From assembly GCA_015233935.1 (NCBI GenBank), contig JADFXB010000007.1, positions 1 through 64,000 on the forward strand: 64,000 nucleotides of DNA. The letters are read 5' to 3'. A model generated the notes under the pieces. It made no database searches. It was not told where the DNA came from and saw nothing but the letters and a program-made list of their open reading frames with translations. Both the position numbers and the translations under genes were made by a program. Position 1 is the stretch's first letter. Every line of letters starts with the position of its first letter. This document shows positions 55,810-64,000 of the stretch, piece by piece. The stretch is from Magnetococcales bacterium. Its GTDB lineage: Bacteria; Pseudomonadota; Magnetococcia; Magnetococcales; JADFXB01.

Positions 55810-57213
55810 ATGTCCAACCTCTCCCAGGAGGTCACTTTCGACCGTCAATTGCTGGACCGCTACAATCGGGCGGGACCACGTTATACCTCCTATCCCACCG
55901 CCCCCCATTTTCATGAAGGGTTTGGGGTCAAGGAGTTTGAAGAGGCCCTGGTACAATCCCGTCTGGCCCAGCCACCCCGTCCCTTGTCCCTTTATGTGCA
56001 TATTCCCTTCTGCCGCATGGCCTGCTCCTACTGTGGCTGCAATCGGACGGTCACCCAGGATCGCTCCCGTGCCGTGCCTTATCTGGCGCGGCTCTATCAG
56101 GAAATCGCCATGGTGGCCCAGCGGGTGGGGGGGGATCGCCAGGTGGAACAACTCCACTTTGGTGGGGGTACACCCACCTTTCTTGCCGCCGACCAGTTGA
56201 GCGATTTATGGGCCACGTTGGACCGCCATTTTTCCTTGAAAAAGGACGGCAGCGGTGAATATGGCATCGAGGTGGATCCCAGAGAGGTTACCCCGGAGGT
56301 GATTCAACTCTTGGGCACATTGGGATTCAACCGGGTTTCTTTTGGGGTGCAGGATCTCAACCCCAAGGTGCAGGAGGCGGTCAATCGGGTGCAACCGGCG
56401 GAAATGACGGAACGCATGGTCCATGCAGCCCGTGGGGCGGGTTTTCAATCGGTCAATATTGACTTGATCTATGGCCTGCCCCATCAAAGCTGGTCCTCCT
56501 TCCGGACCACCCTGGAAGAGTCGGTGGAACGTTTTGACCCGGATCGGCTGGCTGTCTTCAACTTTGCCCATCTGCCCCAATATTTTCCCAATCAACGGCA
56601 TATCAAGGCGGAAGATTTGCCCTCGGCTGAAGAAAAGATGGACATTCTGGAAGGAACCATCCAGACTTTGCTTGAGCGCGGTTATATCTTCATCGGCATG
56701 GACCATTTTGCCAAACCCAACGATGAATTGGCCATCGCCCAACGCCAGGGTATCCTGCATCGCAACTTCCAGGGTTACACCACCCATGGGGATTGTGACT
56801 TGGTGGCCATGGGGGCAACGGCCATCAGTCAGGTGGGAACCGTTTATGCACAAAGTTTGCGGGAGTTGGAAGGCTATTATGATCGTATTGATAGCGGCCA
56901 GTTTGCCACCTTCCGGGGCTATCAGCTCTCCCAAGATGATGTCATTCGCCAGGAAGTGATCATGACCATGATTTGCAACTTTCGGTTGGACAGAAAGGCA
57001 ATCGGTGAACGGTTCAACCTGGACTTTGCCCATTATTTTGCTGCGGAAGAGCCGGAGTTGGCGCAAATGGTGGCGGATGGTCTGTTGACCGATGATGGCA
57101 ATGAGTTGCGGGTGACGCCCGCAGGCCGCTTGCTGATTCGCAATATTTGCATGCCCTTTGACTGGTATCTGCGTCATGCAGACCAGATCAAAACCTTTTC
57201 CAAGACCATCTGA
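55810..57213 (+). CDS. hemN: Oxygen-independent coproporphyrinogen III oxidase
   Basis: YTSYPTAPHF; LYVHIPFCRMACSYCGCN; HFGGGTPTFL; GVQDLNPKVQEAVNRVQ. Confidence 0.96.
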   Translation: MSNLSQEVTFDRQLLDRYNRAGPRYTSYPTAPHFHEGFGVKEFEEALVQSRLAQPPRPLSLYVHIPFCRMACSYCGCNRTVTQDRSRAVPYLARLYQEIAMVAQRVGGDRQVEQLHFGGGTPTFLAADQLSDLWATLDRHFSLKKDGSGEYGIEVDPREVTPEVIQLLGTLGFNRVSFGVQDLNPKVQEAVNRVQPAEMTERMVHAARGAGFQSVNIDLIYGLPHQSWSSFRTTLEESVERFDPDRLAVFNFAHLPQYFPNQRHIKAEDLPSAEEKMDILEGTIQTLLERGYIFIGMDHFAKPNDELAIAQRQGILHRNFQGYTTHGDCDLVAMGATAISQVGTVYAQSLRELEGYYDRIDSGQFATFRGYQLSQDDVIRQEVIMTMICNFRLDRKAIGERFNLDFAHYFAAEEPELAQMVADGLLTDDGNELRVTPAGRLLIRNICMPFDWYLRHADQIKTFSKTI

Positions 57214-57215
57214 CC

Positions 57216-58577
57216 ATGAGCGAGCAAGCGGTTGTCATCGGTGGGGGGATTTCCGGTTTGTCGGCGGCTTGGGCGTTGCATCGCCAGGGTTATGCCTGCC
57301 AGATATTGGAATCCCGCGATCGGGTGGGGGGTAATCTGCGTACCGGTCACAGCCATGGCTATCTCTATGAACATGGCCCCAACTCCACCTTGCAAAAGGC
57401 CAACTCGCCGGTAGATGCCCTGGGTCGTCTGGTCAGTCAACTGGGGTTGGATGATCAATTGGTGGAAGCCAATCCAGCGGCTGCCAAGCGGTTTATCCTC
57501 AAGAATGGACAACTGGTGGCCCTGCCCACCTCCCCACCTGCGTTTATTACTTCGCCGCTGTTTTCTTTGGCCGCCAAGGTGCGTTTGCTGGCAGAGCCGT
57601 TTATAGCACGGGGTGAAACGGAAGAGAGCATTGCCCAATTTGTCCGCCGCCGTTTGGGACAGGAATTTTTGGATTATGCCATTGAACCGTTTATTTCCGG
57701 GGTCTATGCGGGCAATCCGGCCACCCTCTCCATTCAGGCTGCGGTACCCAAAATTTATGCCTTGGAAAAAGAGCATGGTTCCCTGATTCGGGGTGCCCTG
57801 GCCATGGGCAAGGCCATGAAGGGGGCTGGGATGCCCAAGGGACGCTTGGTGAGTTTCCGGGCGGGTATGGATACCTTGCCCAAGGCGATTGCCCAGCAAT
57901 TGCCTTCTGGTGCGGTGCATACCAAGGTGAAGGTGACCGCCCTGCTTCCCCTATCCGGTGGCGAGTGGAAGGTGGTCTGGCAGGCTCAAGGGGGCCAGGA
58001 GCACACCACCACCTGTCAAAAGTTGGTTCTCTCATTGCCAGCCCCAGCCGCCGCACCCTTGTTGGAACCCCTCTCGCCCAATGCTGCCCGCTTAGTGGGT
58101 GGGATTGCCTATGCCCCCATTGCTTCGGTGGCCTTGGGATTTGTTCAAAACAAGGTGAAACATCCCTTGGATGGCTTTGGTTTTCTCATTCCCCGCCGGG
58201 AGGGAGTGACCACCTTGGGTGCCCTTTTTTCCAGTACCCTGTTTGCGGGTCGTGCCCCGGCAGGTCATGTGTTGATCACCGCCTTTATTGGTGGGGCCAT
58301 CCATCCTGAGGTGATGGAAAAAACCGATGCGGGTTTGGTGGAGCAGGTGGTGAAGGATTTAACACCTTGTTTGGGCATTCAGGGGGAGCCTGTCTTTGTC
58401 TCCCTCACCCGCTATCAGCAGGCCATCCCCCAGTACACCATGGGCCATTTGACCCGTTTGACGCAAGTGAAGGAGGAGCTGGCCCCCTTTGCCAACCTTA
58501 TTTTGCGGGCCAACTGGAAGGATGGCATTTCGGTCTCCGATTGCACCCTGCATGGTGAACAGGTGATCCATGGTTGA
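57216..58577 (+). CDS. hemY: Protoporphyrinogen oxidase (HemY/PPOX-type FAD enzyme)
   Basis: VVIGGGISGLSAAWALHRQGYACQILESRDRVGGNLRT; LGALFSSTLFAGRAP. Confidence 0.92.
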   Translation: MSEQAVVIGGGISGLSAAWALHRQGYACQILESRDRVGGNLRTGHSHGYLYEHGPNSTLQKANSPVDALGRLVSQLGLDDQLVEANPAAAKRFILKNGQLVALPTSPPAFITSPLFSLAAKVRLLAEPFIARGETEESIAQFVRRRLGQEFLDYAIEPFISGVYAGNPATLSIQAAVPKIYALEKEHGSLIRGALAMGKAMKGAGMPKGRLVSFRAGMDTLPKAIAQQLPSGAVHTKVKVTALLPLSGGEWKVVWQAQGGQEHTTTCQKLVLSLPAPAAAPLLEPLSPNAARLVGGIAYAPIASVALGFVQNKVKHPLDGFGFLIPRREGVTTLGALFSSTLFAGRAPAGHVLITAFIGGAIHPEVMEKTDAGLVEQVVKDLTPCLGIQGEPVFVSLTRYQQAIPQYTMGHLTRLTQVKEELAPFANLILRANWKDGISVSDCTLHGEQVIHG

Positions 58578-59382
58578 TACCCTGGGCCACTATCTACTGG
58601 ACTATTACCGCACTTGCGGGGTGGATGTGGTTTGTGGGGAAGAGGCCGGTGGATGGTTGGTGGCCAGGAGTCGTCCTGCCGAACCTGCCGTGGAAACACC
58701 GGCTCCTGTAAAACGGGTAGTGGCTCCGCCGCCCCCTCCAGCTCCTGCTCCCGCCCCCGTGGTTCGCCCGGTGTCTCGTTCGCCGCAAGCTCCCATACCT
58801 CCCAGCACCTTGACTTTGGAAGAGAAGCTGGCGCGTTTGCAGCCCATGGCGCAACAGGTAGCCCAGTGTCGCTCTTGTGTGCTGGCCAAGACCCGCACCC
58901 AGACGGTGTTTGGTGTGGGTTCTCCCATGGCCCCAGTGGTGTTTATCGGTGAGGCCCCTGGCCAGGATGAAGATTTGCAGGGAGAGCCGTTTGTAGGTCC
59001 GGCGGGTAAGTTATTGAACAATATATTGGCGGGGTCGGGTTATCGGCGGGAGGATATTTATATTGCCAATGCGTTGAAATGTCGTCCGCCTGGCAATCGG
59101 GAGCCACAACCGGATGAAATTCATCTATGCCAGGGCTTTCTTTTTCGCCAATTGGAAATTATCGCCCCCAAGGCCATTTTTACCTTGGGAAGGTATGCCA
59201 TTTTAAGTTTGTTGGGCATGAGTGGTGCCATGGGCCATATTCGGGGTAAACGTTATACTTGGCGTGGCATTCCGGTGGTGGCCAGCTATCACCCCTCTTA
59301 CTATCTGCGCACCCCTTCCCGCAAGAAGGCGGCCTGGGAGGATATTCTTCTGTTGCAGGATGTGTTGGACGGGTTGTCTTGA
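58570..59382 (+). CDS. Family 4-type uracil-DNA glycosylase with Pro-rich N-terminal linker
   Basis: CRSCVLAKTRTQTVFGVGSPMAPVVFIGEAPGQDEDLQGEPFVGPAGKLL; ALKCRPPGNREPQPDEI; VVASYHPSYYLR. Confidence 0.93.
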   Translation: MVDTLGHYLLDYYRTCGVDVVCGEEAGGWLVARSRPAEPAVETPAPVKRVVAPPPPPAPAPAPVVRPVSRSPQAPIPPSTLTLEEKLARLQPMAQQVAQCRSCVLAKTRTQTVFGVGSPMAPVVFIGEAPGQDEDLQGEPFVGPAGKLLNNILAGSGYRREDIYIANALKCRPPGNREPQPDEIHLCQGFLFRQLEIIAPKAIFTLGRYAILSLLGMSGAMGHIRGKRYTWRGIPVVASYHPSYYLRTPSRKKAAWEDILLLQDVLDGLS

Positions 59383-59602
59383 GAGGAAAGGCGTAGGAAC
59401 ACCCTGATAGGCGGGTGTTGGTTTTTCAGATCCCCTCCCGAATGTCCAATCAATCGTTACAGGAGAGGTTTGGTCTTCATGCAACCAATGTAGCAACGGT
59501 CTCTTTGGTGATTGGCGCGGCCAAGGAAGCCCCTTTGATTAAATCGGATGAAGCAGAGTCCAGTTCGACCCGTTATGCCCGATATTTGCCCTTCTGGGCC
59601 TG

Positions 59603-59790
59603 AAAGTGTTTTAACGCAAATTCAAAATCGGGGATTTTGTTGGAATTTTTACAATAATATCAATGTATTGAGTATTTTAAAGCAAAAATGGGTAGCGAGT
59701 GGGCGCAGAAGCGTTTTCCTGATTCCCCTGAGTAACGACGGTGGGAGGATCCCAGATTGTGGGGTTTTGGAATTCATGGATAAATTTTGA
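59603..59790 (+). repeat. Diverged direct repeat, copy A
   Basis: aaagtgttttaacgcaaa...atgtattgagtattttaaagcaaaa...cggtgggaggatcc...ggttttggaattcatg; shares order and blocks with copy B at 62262. Confidence 0.85.
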
Positions 59791-60270
59791 TGAATAATTT
59801 TGTATCGTGCCAACCAAATTCAAGTGCGTAGGCATGGTCGGGAAAGAGATCAAGAATGGATTTTTAGGCGGGGCCAGGTAGAAAAAATAGCCGGGTGCAA
59901 ATTTTTCTTTTGCTCACCAAGCGATGTCCACATGAGTCCTCAGAGTTTTTGAGAAAAGGTGGGGCGTCACTGAAATTCTGCCCTGTTCTTGGTGCTGCAA
60001 GTGGCTGTGGAGCATTTGGAAAAGATTGGGGAGGTGATGGCGGAAGTAGGACAAGAATAAACCTTTGGATACTCGTTACTTAAGATAGCGACGATAAGCC
60101 CCCTATTTGCAATAAGCAAACGCGCTCCCTCCCCCTGATTCCCAGTTGTCCGCAGAGAATATTCTGTCTGTGAAGAATCTTGCAAAAAAAAGAACCTCCC
60201 TCTCCTCCCTCCTGAAGTCGATTGAATGTGGGGGCCTGCCTGACAAGGAAAGGGTCTTGATAAAACACAC

Positions 60271-60292
60271 ACCATATGGTAAATGTACCATA
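60271..60292. promoter_or_regulatory. Candidate operator: overlapping inverted repeats just before the toxin-like ORF
   Basis: accatatggt palindrome (60271-60280) overlapping tatggta-aatg-taccata (60275-60292). Confidence 0.5.
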
Positions 60293-60293
60293 C

Positions 60294-60587
60294 ATGAAAG
60301 CCCGTTTACTCTTCCGCGAAAAACACATTCTCCCAAAGGGAATTATGGAGATGGTTATCTGGCAATTGCCAGAACCAACCCTCGAACGTCCACATGGTAT
60401 AAAATATCGGCTACATTATGGGACGTTGGATGGCCGTTGCCCGGTGCGCTACGATAATGAACAGGGCAAGGGGTGTCATTGTCACTATCAGGACCAGGAA
60501 GTACCCTATCTTTTTACCAATGCTCAGCAACTCATCACCGATTTCCTGGGAGATGTGGCCCGAGTGCAACAGGAGCAAGACCCATGA
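60294..60587 (+). CDS. TumE-like (DUF6516) putative toxin
   Basis: MKARLLFREKHILPKGIMEMVIWQLPEPTLERPHGIKYRLHYGTLDGRCPVRYDNEQGKGCHCHYQDQEVPYLF; coupled to HTH ORF by ATGA overlap. Confidence 0.75.
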   Translation: MKARLLFREKHILPKGIMEMVIWQLPEPTLERPHGIKYRLHYGTLDGRCPVRYDNEQGKGCHCHYQDQEVPYLFTNAQQLITDFLGDVARVQQEQDP

Positions 60588-60949
60588 GCAAAACTCTTAA
60601 AATTGAAGTGGGAACCGTTGAGGAGGCAGGCCATCGCTTCCTGTCAGCATGGCAAGCGGCTGAACAAGGAAAGACGACCATGGGTGAAGAAGTGCTTTCC
60701 TTCGGCAGTTTCGACTTGCTGTTGCAGGGTCTCACCACCCGCCGTTGGCAAATCCTGCGTTCCTTGAAACAACACGGACCGTCCAGTATCCGCGCATTGT
60801 CCCACCGGCTCGGTCGGGACTATAAAAATGTACACACAGACGTGACAGCCCTACTGGCATTTGGATTGTTGGATCGGGATGCATCTGGCGCACTGGTTGT
60901 GCCTTGGGATACCATCACCGCCTCCATTCATCTGGTTGAAGCTGCCTGA
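60584..60949 (+). CDS. TumA/HVO_A0114-like winged-helix putative antitoxin
   Basis: MSKTLKIEVGTVEEAGHRFLSAWQ...FGSFDLLLQGLTTRRWQILRSLKQHGPSSIRALSHRLGRDYKNVHTDVTALLAFGLLDRD. Confidence 0.78.
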   Translation: MSKTLKIEVGTVEEAGHRFLSAWQAAEQGKTTMGEEVLSFGSFDLLLQGLTTRRWQILRSLKQHGPSSIRALSHRLGRDYKNVHTDVTALLAFGLLDRDASGALVVPWDTITASIHLVEAA

Positions 60950-61125
60950 ATCTGGGGACATCCCCATGCCGATTAAAATTATAGCCATGAGGGCAATAGG
61001 GATGGTGTCCCGTGCGCCACAATATAAACCTGATACTACTTTTATTGCCAAGTAACGCGCCTTCCTGTCGCGCTCTTTTTTCTTAAAATACGAATCCTTT
61101 GCCCAAGTAAGCCCGCCACTAACGA

Positions 61126-62052
61126 TTGCAGCTACGAGAGCTGAAACAGCGGCAATCAAGCAAAGCTATGCCTTTTTCCTTACGGCAAAAAATAGGTGGA
61201 ATCCCTACCAATTTCCTTCATAGCCATAAGAAAAAAAGCGTATATTGTCTCCATAGTCCCCGGATTTCCTTAAACGCCGCTGGAAAGCCAATGTTGCTTC
61301 GACCTTCTACTGGTTTTATAAAAATAATATTCATATTAATGATTTGCATGTTTGTTTTGTTCTTGCTGTCGTTTTCTCCTGGGGTGCGGCAGGTGGTGCG
61401 GAAATGGGGGGAGATGGGCATGCTGATAGTGCGTGAAATGCAGTACAGCGAGGCGGCTACCAGGAGGCTGTTGCCCTATTTTCAGCAAAAAAATCTGGCG
61501 TTTCCTCCACACGCTATCACCATGGCATTTTTCAAGCATGAAAAACGCATGGAACTCTATGCCGCAGGGGCGGACCAGGTGATGATGCCCATACGCAGCT
61601 ACCCCCTGTTGGGCATTTCAGGACATTTGGGTCCCAAACTTCGGGAAGGAGATGGTCAGGTTCCCGAAGGTGGCTATCGGATTGTCCATCTAAACCCCAT
61701 GAGTGCCTTCCACCTTTCGCTTAAACTGGACTATCCCAACAGCTTTGACAGAGAACAAGCCTTGGTGGAAAAACGGGATTCCCTCGGTGATAATATTATG
61801 ATCCATGGTGGAAACCAATCCGTGGGTTGCCTGGCCATTGGAAATGAAGCCATTGAGGAAATATTTATTCTGACCCAATTCGTGGGAATGGAGCGGGTAA
61901 ATGTTTTGGTGGCACCCATAGATTTTCGTGCCGGTCATCCATGGCCGGTCGGCCAACCTGTGGTAAAAAGTTCCTTCTCAGACCAACTTTACCGCAATCT
62001 GGCAGCACAATTGGCCCTTCTGCCACCACCCGCTCCTCCGTCGCCTGGATAA
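61126..62052 (+). CDS. L,D-transpeptidase (YkuD-type), paralogue of 16949-17845; start uncertain
   Basis: TM segment; NIMIHGGNQSVGCLAIGNEAIEEIFILTQFVGMERVNVLVAPIDFR; parallel motifs in the 16949 gene. Confidence 0.85.
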   Translation: MQLRELKQRQSSKAMPFSLRQKIGGIPTNFLHSHKKKSVYCLHSPRISLNAAGKPMLLRPSTGFIKIIFILMICMFVLFLLSFSPGVRQVVRKWGEMGMLIVREMQYSEAATRRLLPYFQQKNLAFPPHAITMAFFKHEKRMELYAAGADQVMMPIRSYPLLGISGHLGPKLREGDGQVPEGGYRIVHLNPMSAFHLSLKLDYPNSFDREQALVEKRDSLGDNIMIHGGNQSVGCLAIGNEAIEEIFILTQFVGMERVNVLVAPIDFRAGHPWPVGQPVVKSSFSDQLYRNLAAQLALLPPPAPPSPG

Positions 62053-62261
62053 AGGACTATCCCAGAAAAGAGGACATCGCCGCCTCCAGTTGACCAGGGC
62101 GAACCAGCTTGGCCAGGCGGGGCCATCCATACCCGTAAACTATTGAACCAGCACCGCCACATCAAAGGGGTCACCCTGACGCAACACTCCTTCGGCGAGA
62201 GCTTCCATACATATTTTCTATATTCGCACAAAAAAAGGTGTGCTGGCCGCAGATTTTGCAA

Positions 62262-62446
62262 AAAGTGTTTTAACGCAAAACCGAAACTGCAAGGATTTTT
62301 GAATTTATTATTTTAAAATCAACATATTGAGTGTTTTAAAGCAAAATCATGGTGGGAGAGGGAAGAGAAGCGTCTTTCTTCTGCCCATGGGCCAAAACGG
62401 TGGGAGGATCCAAATATCAAGGTTTTGGAATTCATGCAAAAATCTT
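62262..62446 (+). repeat. Diverged direct repeat, copy B
   Basis: aaagtgttttaacgcaaaa...catattgagtgttttaaagcaaaa...cggtgggaggatcc...ggttttggaattcatg. Confidence 0.85.
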
Positions 62447-62463
62447 GTCAACATGTGGCACCA

Positions 62464-64000
62464 TCAGTCAGTGGCCAGCAGTCGGAAATTATTCTTACCG
62501 GTTTTTTTCACCTGATACATAGCATCATCTGCCCGTTTGAGCAACTCTTCCGAATCAAAGGCATGGGCAGGATACAAAGCCCCGCCAATACTGACCCCAA
62601 TCCCCAGGGTGTGCTCACCAATCAGGAAAGGTTGGTTCAGGGTCTGAATAATCTTGTCCGCCACCACAGAGGCATCCTCCCCATGGGCTAACCAGGTGAG
62701 AATCACCACAAATTCGTCCCCACCCAATCGGGCCACAATATCAGATGCCCGGATCTGCTGACGCAAACGCCGGGCCGCCATCATCAGCAATTGATCCCCT
62801 ACTTCATGACCATGGTGATCGTTCACCGCCTTGAAGCCATCCAAATCCAAAAACAACACCCCCAGAATGGTATTCTCCCGGCGAGAGCGGGCCAAATGGT
62901 GTTTCATATGCTCAAACAAACCTTTGCGATTGGGCAGGCTGGTCAAAGGATCGGTCCAGGCCAGGCGTAACAACTCCTCTTCCATTTGTTTGCGTTGGAT
63001 CAATCCGGCCAAGGTATTGGCAACAGCCTGCAAAAAGGCCACCTCCTCCTCATCCTTGGGGTGTCCATGGTCTAAATAGGTGTTGATCACCCCCAGGAGC
63101 TTATCCTGAAACAGAATAGGGATGCAGTAATGACCGTGGGGGGTGATGGTAGAATAGGTGACATGGTGATCCTGATCCAACCCTGCCCGATATTGCAACG
63201 TGCGACTCGCCGCTGCCAAACCACACAGACAATGTCCCATGGCCAGTTTGGCACAAGCGGTTTGCAGGGTGGGAGATAACCCCTTCTGGGCCACCATGAC
63301 CAATTGGTCATTCTCTTCGTCATAAAGAAAAATCGCCCCCTTGGCCAGAATAGTCAACCAGGGGGTGGCCAGGATAATCTCAAGAGCCTCTTGCAATTGT
63401 TGGTAAAGAGGAACAGCCTCCAGAGAAAGTTTCAAAACACTGCTGATGGCCAGTCGGGATTGATGAAGACGCTCCTTTTCCGCCTCCCGCTCTTTGCGCA
63501 AGGTCACATCCCGCAATACCCCCACATAATGACGTACCCCCTTGCTGGTCCAGGAGGAGACCGACGCGTCCAGCAAAATTCGCTTCTTCTCCCGATTGAA
63601 GGTGGCCACTTCCAGGGTGCGACCAAACAGGGTGCTCTCTCCACTGGTGTTCACCCGTTGAATCCAGGAACGAACCAATTCATGTTGTTCATGGGGCAAA
63701 ATGGTCAACAATGAGCGATCCGCAACCTCCTCCCGCTCCCAACCAAATATGCGCTCCGCCCCATAATTCCAAAACTGAATACGCAATTGATCATCCACAG
63801 AAATCACCGCCTCCTGTACCGCATACTGAATGGTACGGGACAGGTTTCCTTGCCGTTCAAACTCCTGATTGTTTAAAGCCAGTTGGGTCAAAGAGGTGAT
63901 GAGTTGCCCGTTAAAGCGTTCAATATCGCTTAAACTGGTCACCGAAGGTAAAAACAGGAAAAATCCCACCATGATCAACAACAGCCCACCCGTGGCCAGC
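62464..64000 (-). CDS. PAS-GAF-GGDEF diguanylate cyclase, 5' end likely outside window
   Basis: PAS (VQEAVISVDDQLRIQFWNYGAERIFGWEREE), GAF-like region, DPLTSLPNRKGLFEHMKHHLARS...DLDGFKAVNDHHGHEVGDQLL...ARLGGDEFVVILTW. Confidence 0.92.
   Translation of the reverse strand, partial: LATGGLLLIMVGFFLFLPSVTSLSDIERFNGQLITSLTQLALNNQEFERQGNLSRTIQYAVQEAVISVDDQLRIQFWNYGAERIFGWEREEVADRSLLTILPHEQHELVRSWIQRVNTSGESTLFGRTLEVATFNREKKRILLDASVSSWTSKGVRHYVGVLRDVTLRKEREAEKERLHQSRLAISSVLKLSLEAVPLYQQLQEALEIILATPWLTILAKGAIFLYDEENDQLVMVAQKGLSPTLQTACAKLAMGHCLCGLAAASRTLQYRAGLDQDHHVTYSTITPHGHYCIPILFQDKLLGVINTYLDHGHPKDEEEVAFLQAVANTLAGLIQRKQMEEELLRLAWTDPLTSLPNRKGLFEHMKHHLARSRRENTILGVLFLDLDGFKAVNDHHGHEVGDQLLMMAARRLRQQIRASDIVARLGGDEFVVILTWLAHGEDASVVADKIIQTLNQPFLIGEHTLGIGVSIGGALYPAHAFDSEELLKRADDAMYQVKKTGKNNFRLLATD

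Noticed and set aside
59940-60060. Possible decayed gene fragment reading ...LFLVLQVAVEHLEKIGEVMAEVGQE*
   Set aside because: Short, no start or recognised family; could be chance open frame
62060-62260. Possible gene remnant between L,D-transpeptidase and repeat copy B
   Set aside because: Translations on either strand give no recognisable domain; left unannotated
1-64000. CRISPR array, rRNA, tRNA, prophage or magnetosome (mam/mms) genes
   Set aside because: No regularly spaced short repeats, no tRNA cloverleaf or rRNA signatures recognised, no phage structural genes and no mam-type proteins seen; a tRNAscan/Infernal run would be needed to exclude small RNAs

Overview
The 64 kb window looks like a single chromosomal segment from a Gram-negative proteobacterium. 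Gene content and style suggest a Magnetococcales/Etaproteobacteria-like or alphaproteobacterial relative; that placement is inference, not a database result. Read from start to end it contains: an Mla lipid-transport operon (mlaC partial, mlaD, mlaF, mlaE) with a divergent mlaA/vacJ; an FAD-dependent oxidoreductase and a cNMP-binding protein; a lower-GC restriction-modification cassette (NotI-like REase convergent with a D12-class adenine methylase); a complete ccmABCDEFGH cytochrome c maturation operon plus a SPOR protein; gcvR-like, def, VanZ-like, STAS, L,D-transpeptidase and DUF547 genes; a B12-radical SAM gene and a family 2 glycosyltransferase separated by a cluster of perfect hairpins; a CDGSH protein; a CHASE hybrid kinase and a FixLJ-like pair whose response regulator has an in-frame stop; a chemotaxis block (2 poly-HAMP MCPs, cheW, STAS, cheA, cheY); thioredoxin; an orphan formate dehydrogenase-like alpha subunit; fxsA and panE; a small cytochrome c; a Rossmann-GGDEF protein coupled to a macrodomain protein; an SLT lytic transglycosylase; hemH; a flagellin/flaG/fliS/fliS cluster; a putative molybdenum carrier (SLOG) protein; a third MCP; metY; hemE-hemN-hemY; a family 4 UDG; an accessory region with a TumE/TumA-like toxin-antitoxin pair and a second L,D-transpeptidase, bounded by diverged ~185 bp direct repeats; and a PAS-GAF-GGDEF protein running off the right edge. 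The best second-look candidates are the NotI-like R-M cassette, the Rossmann-GGDEF/macrodomain operon, an MshEN-like domain fused to MlaF, the nonsense-interrupted FixJ-like gene, the repeat-bounded TA/LDT segment, and the intergenic hairpin cluster. No rRNA, tRNA or CRISPR was recognised. All family calls are by eye from motifs; no searches were run.
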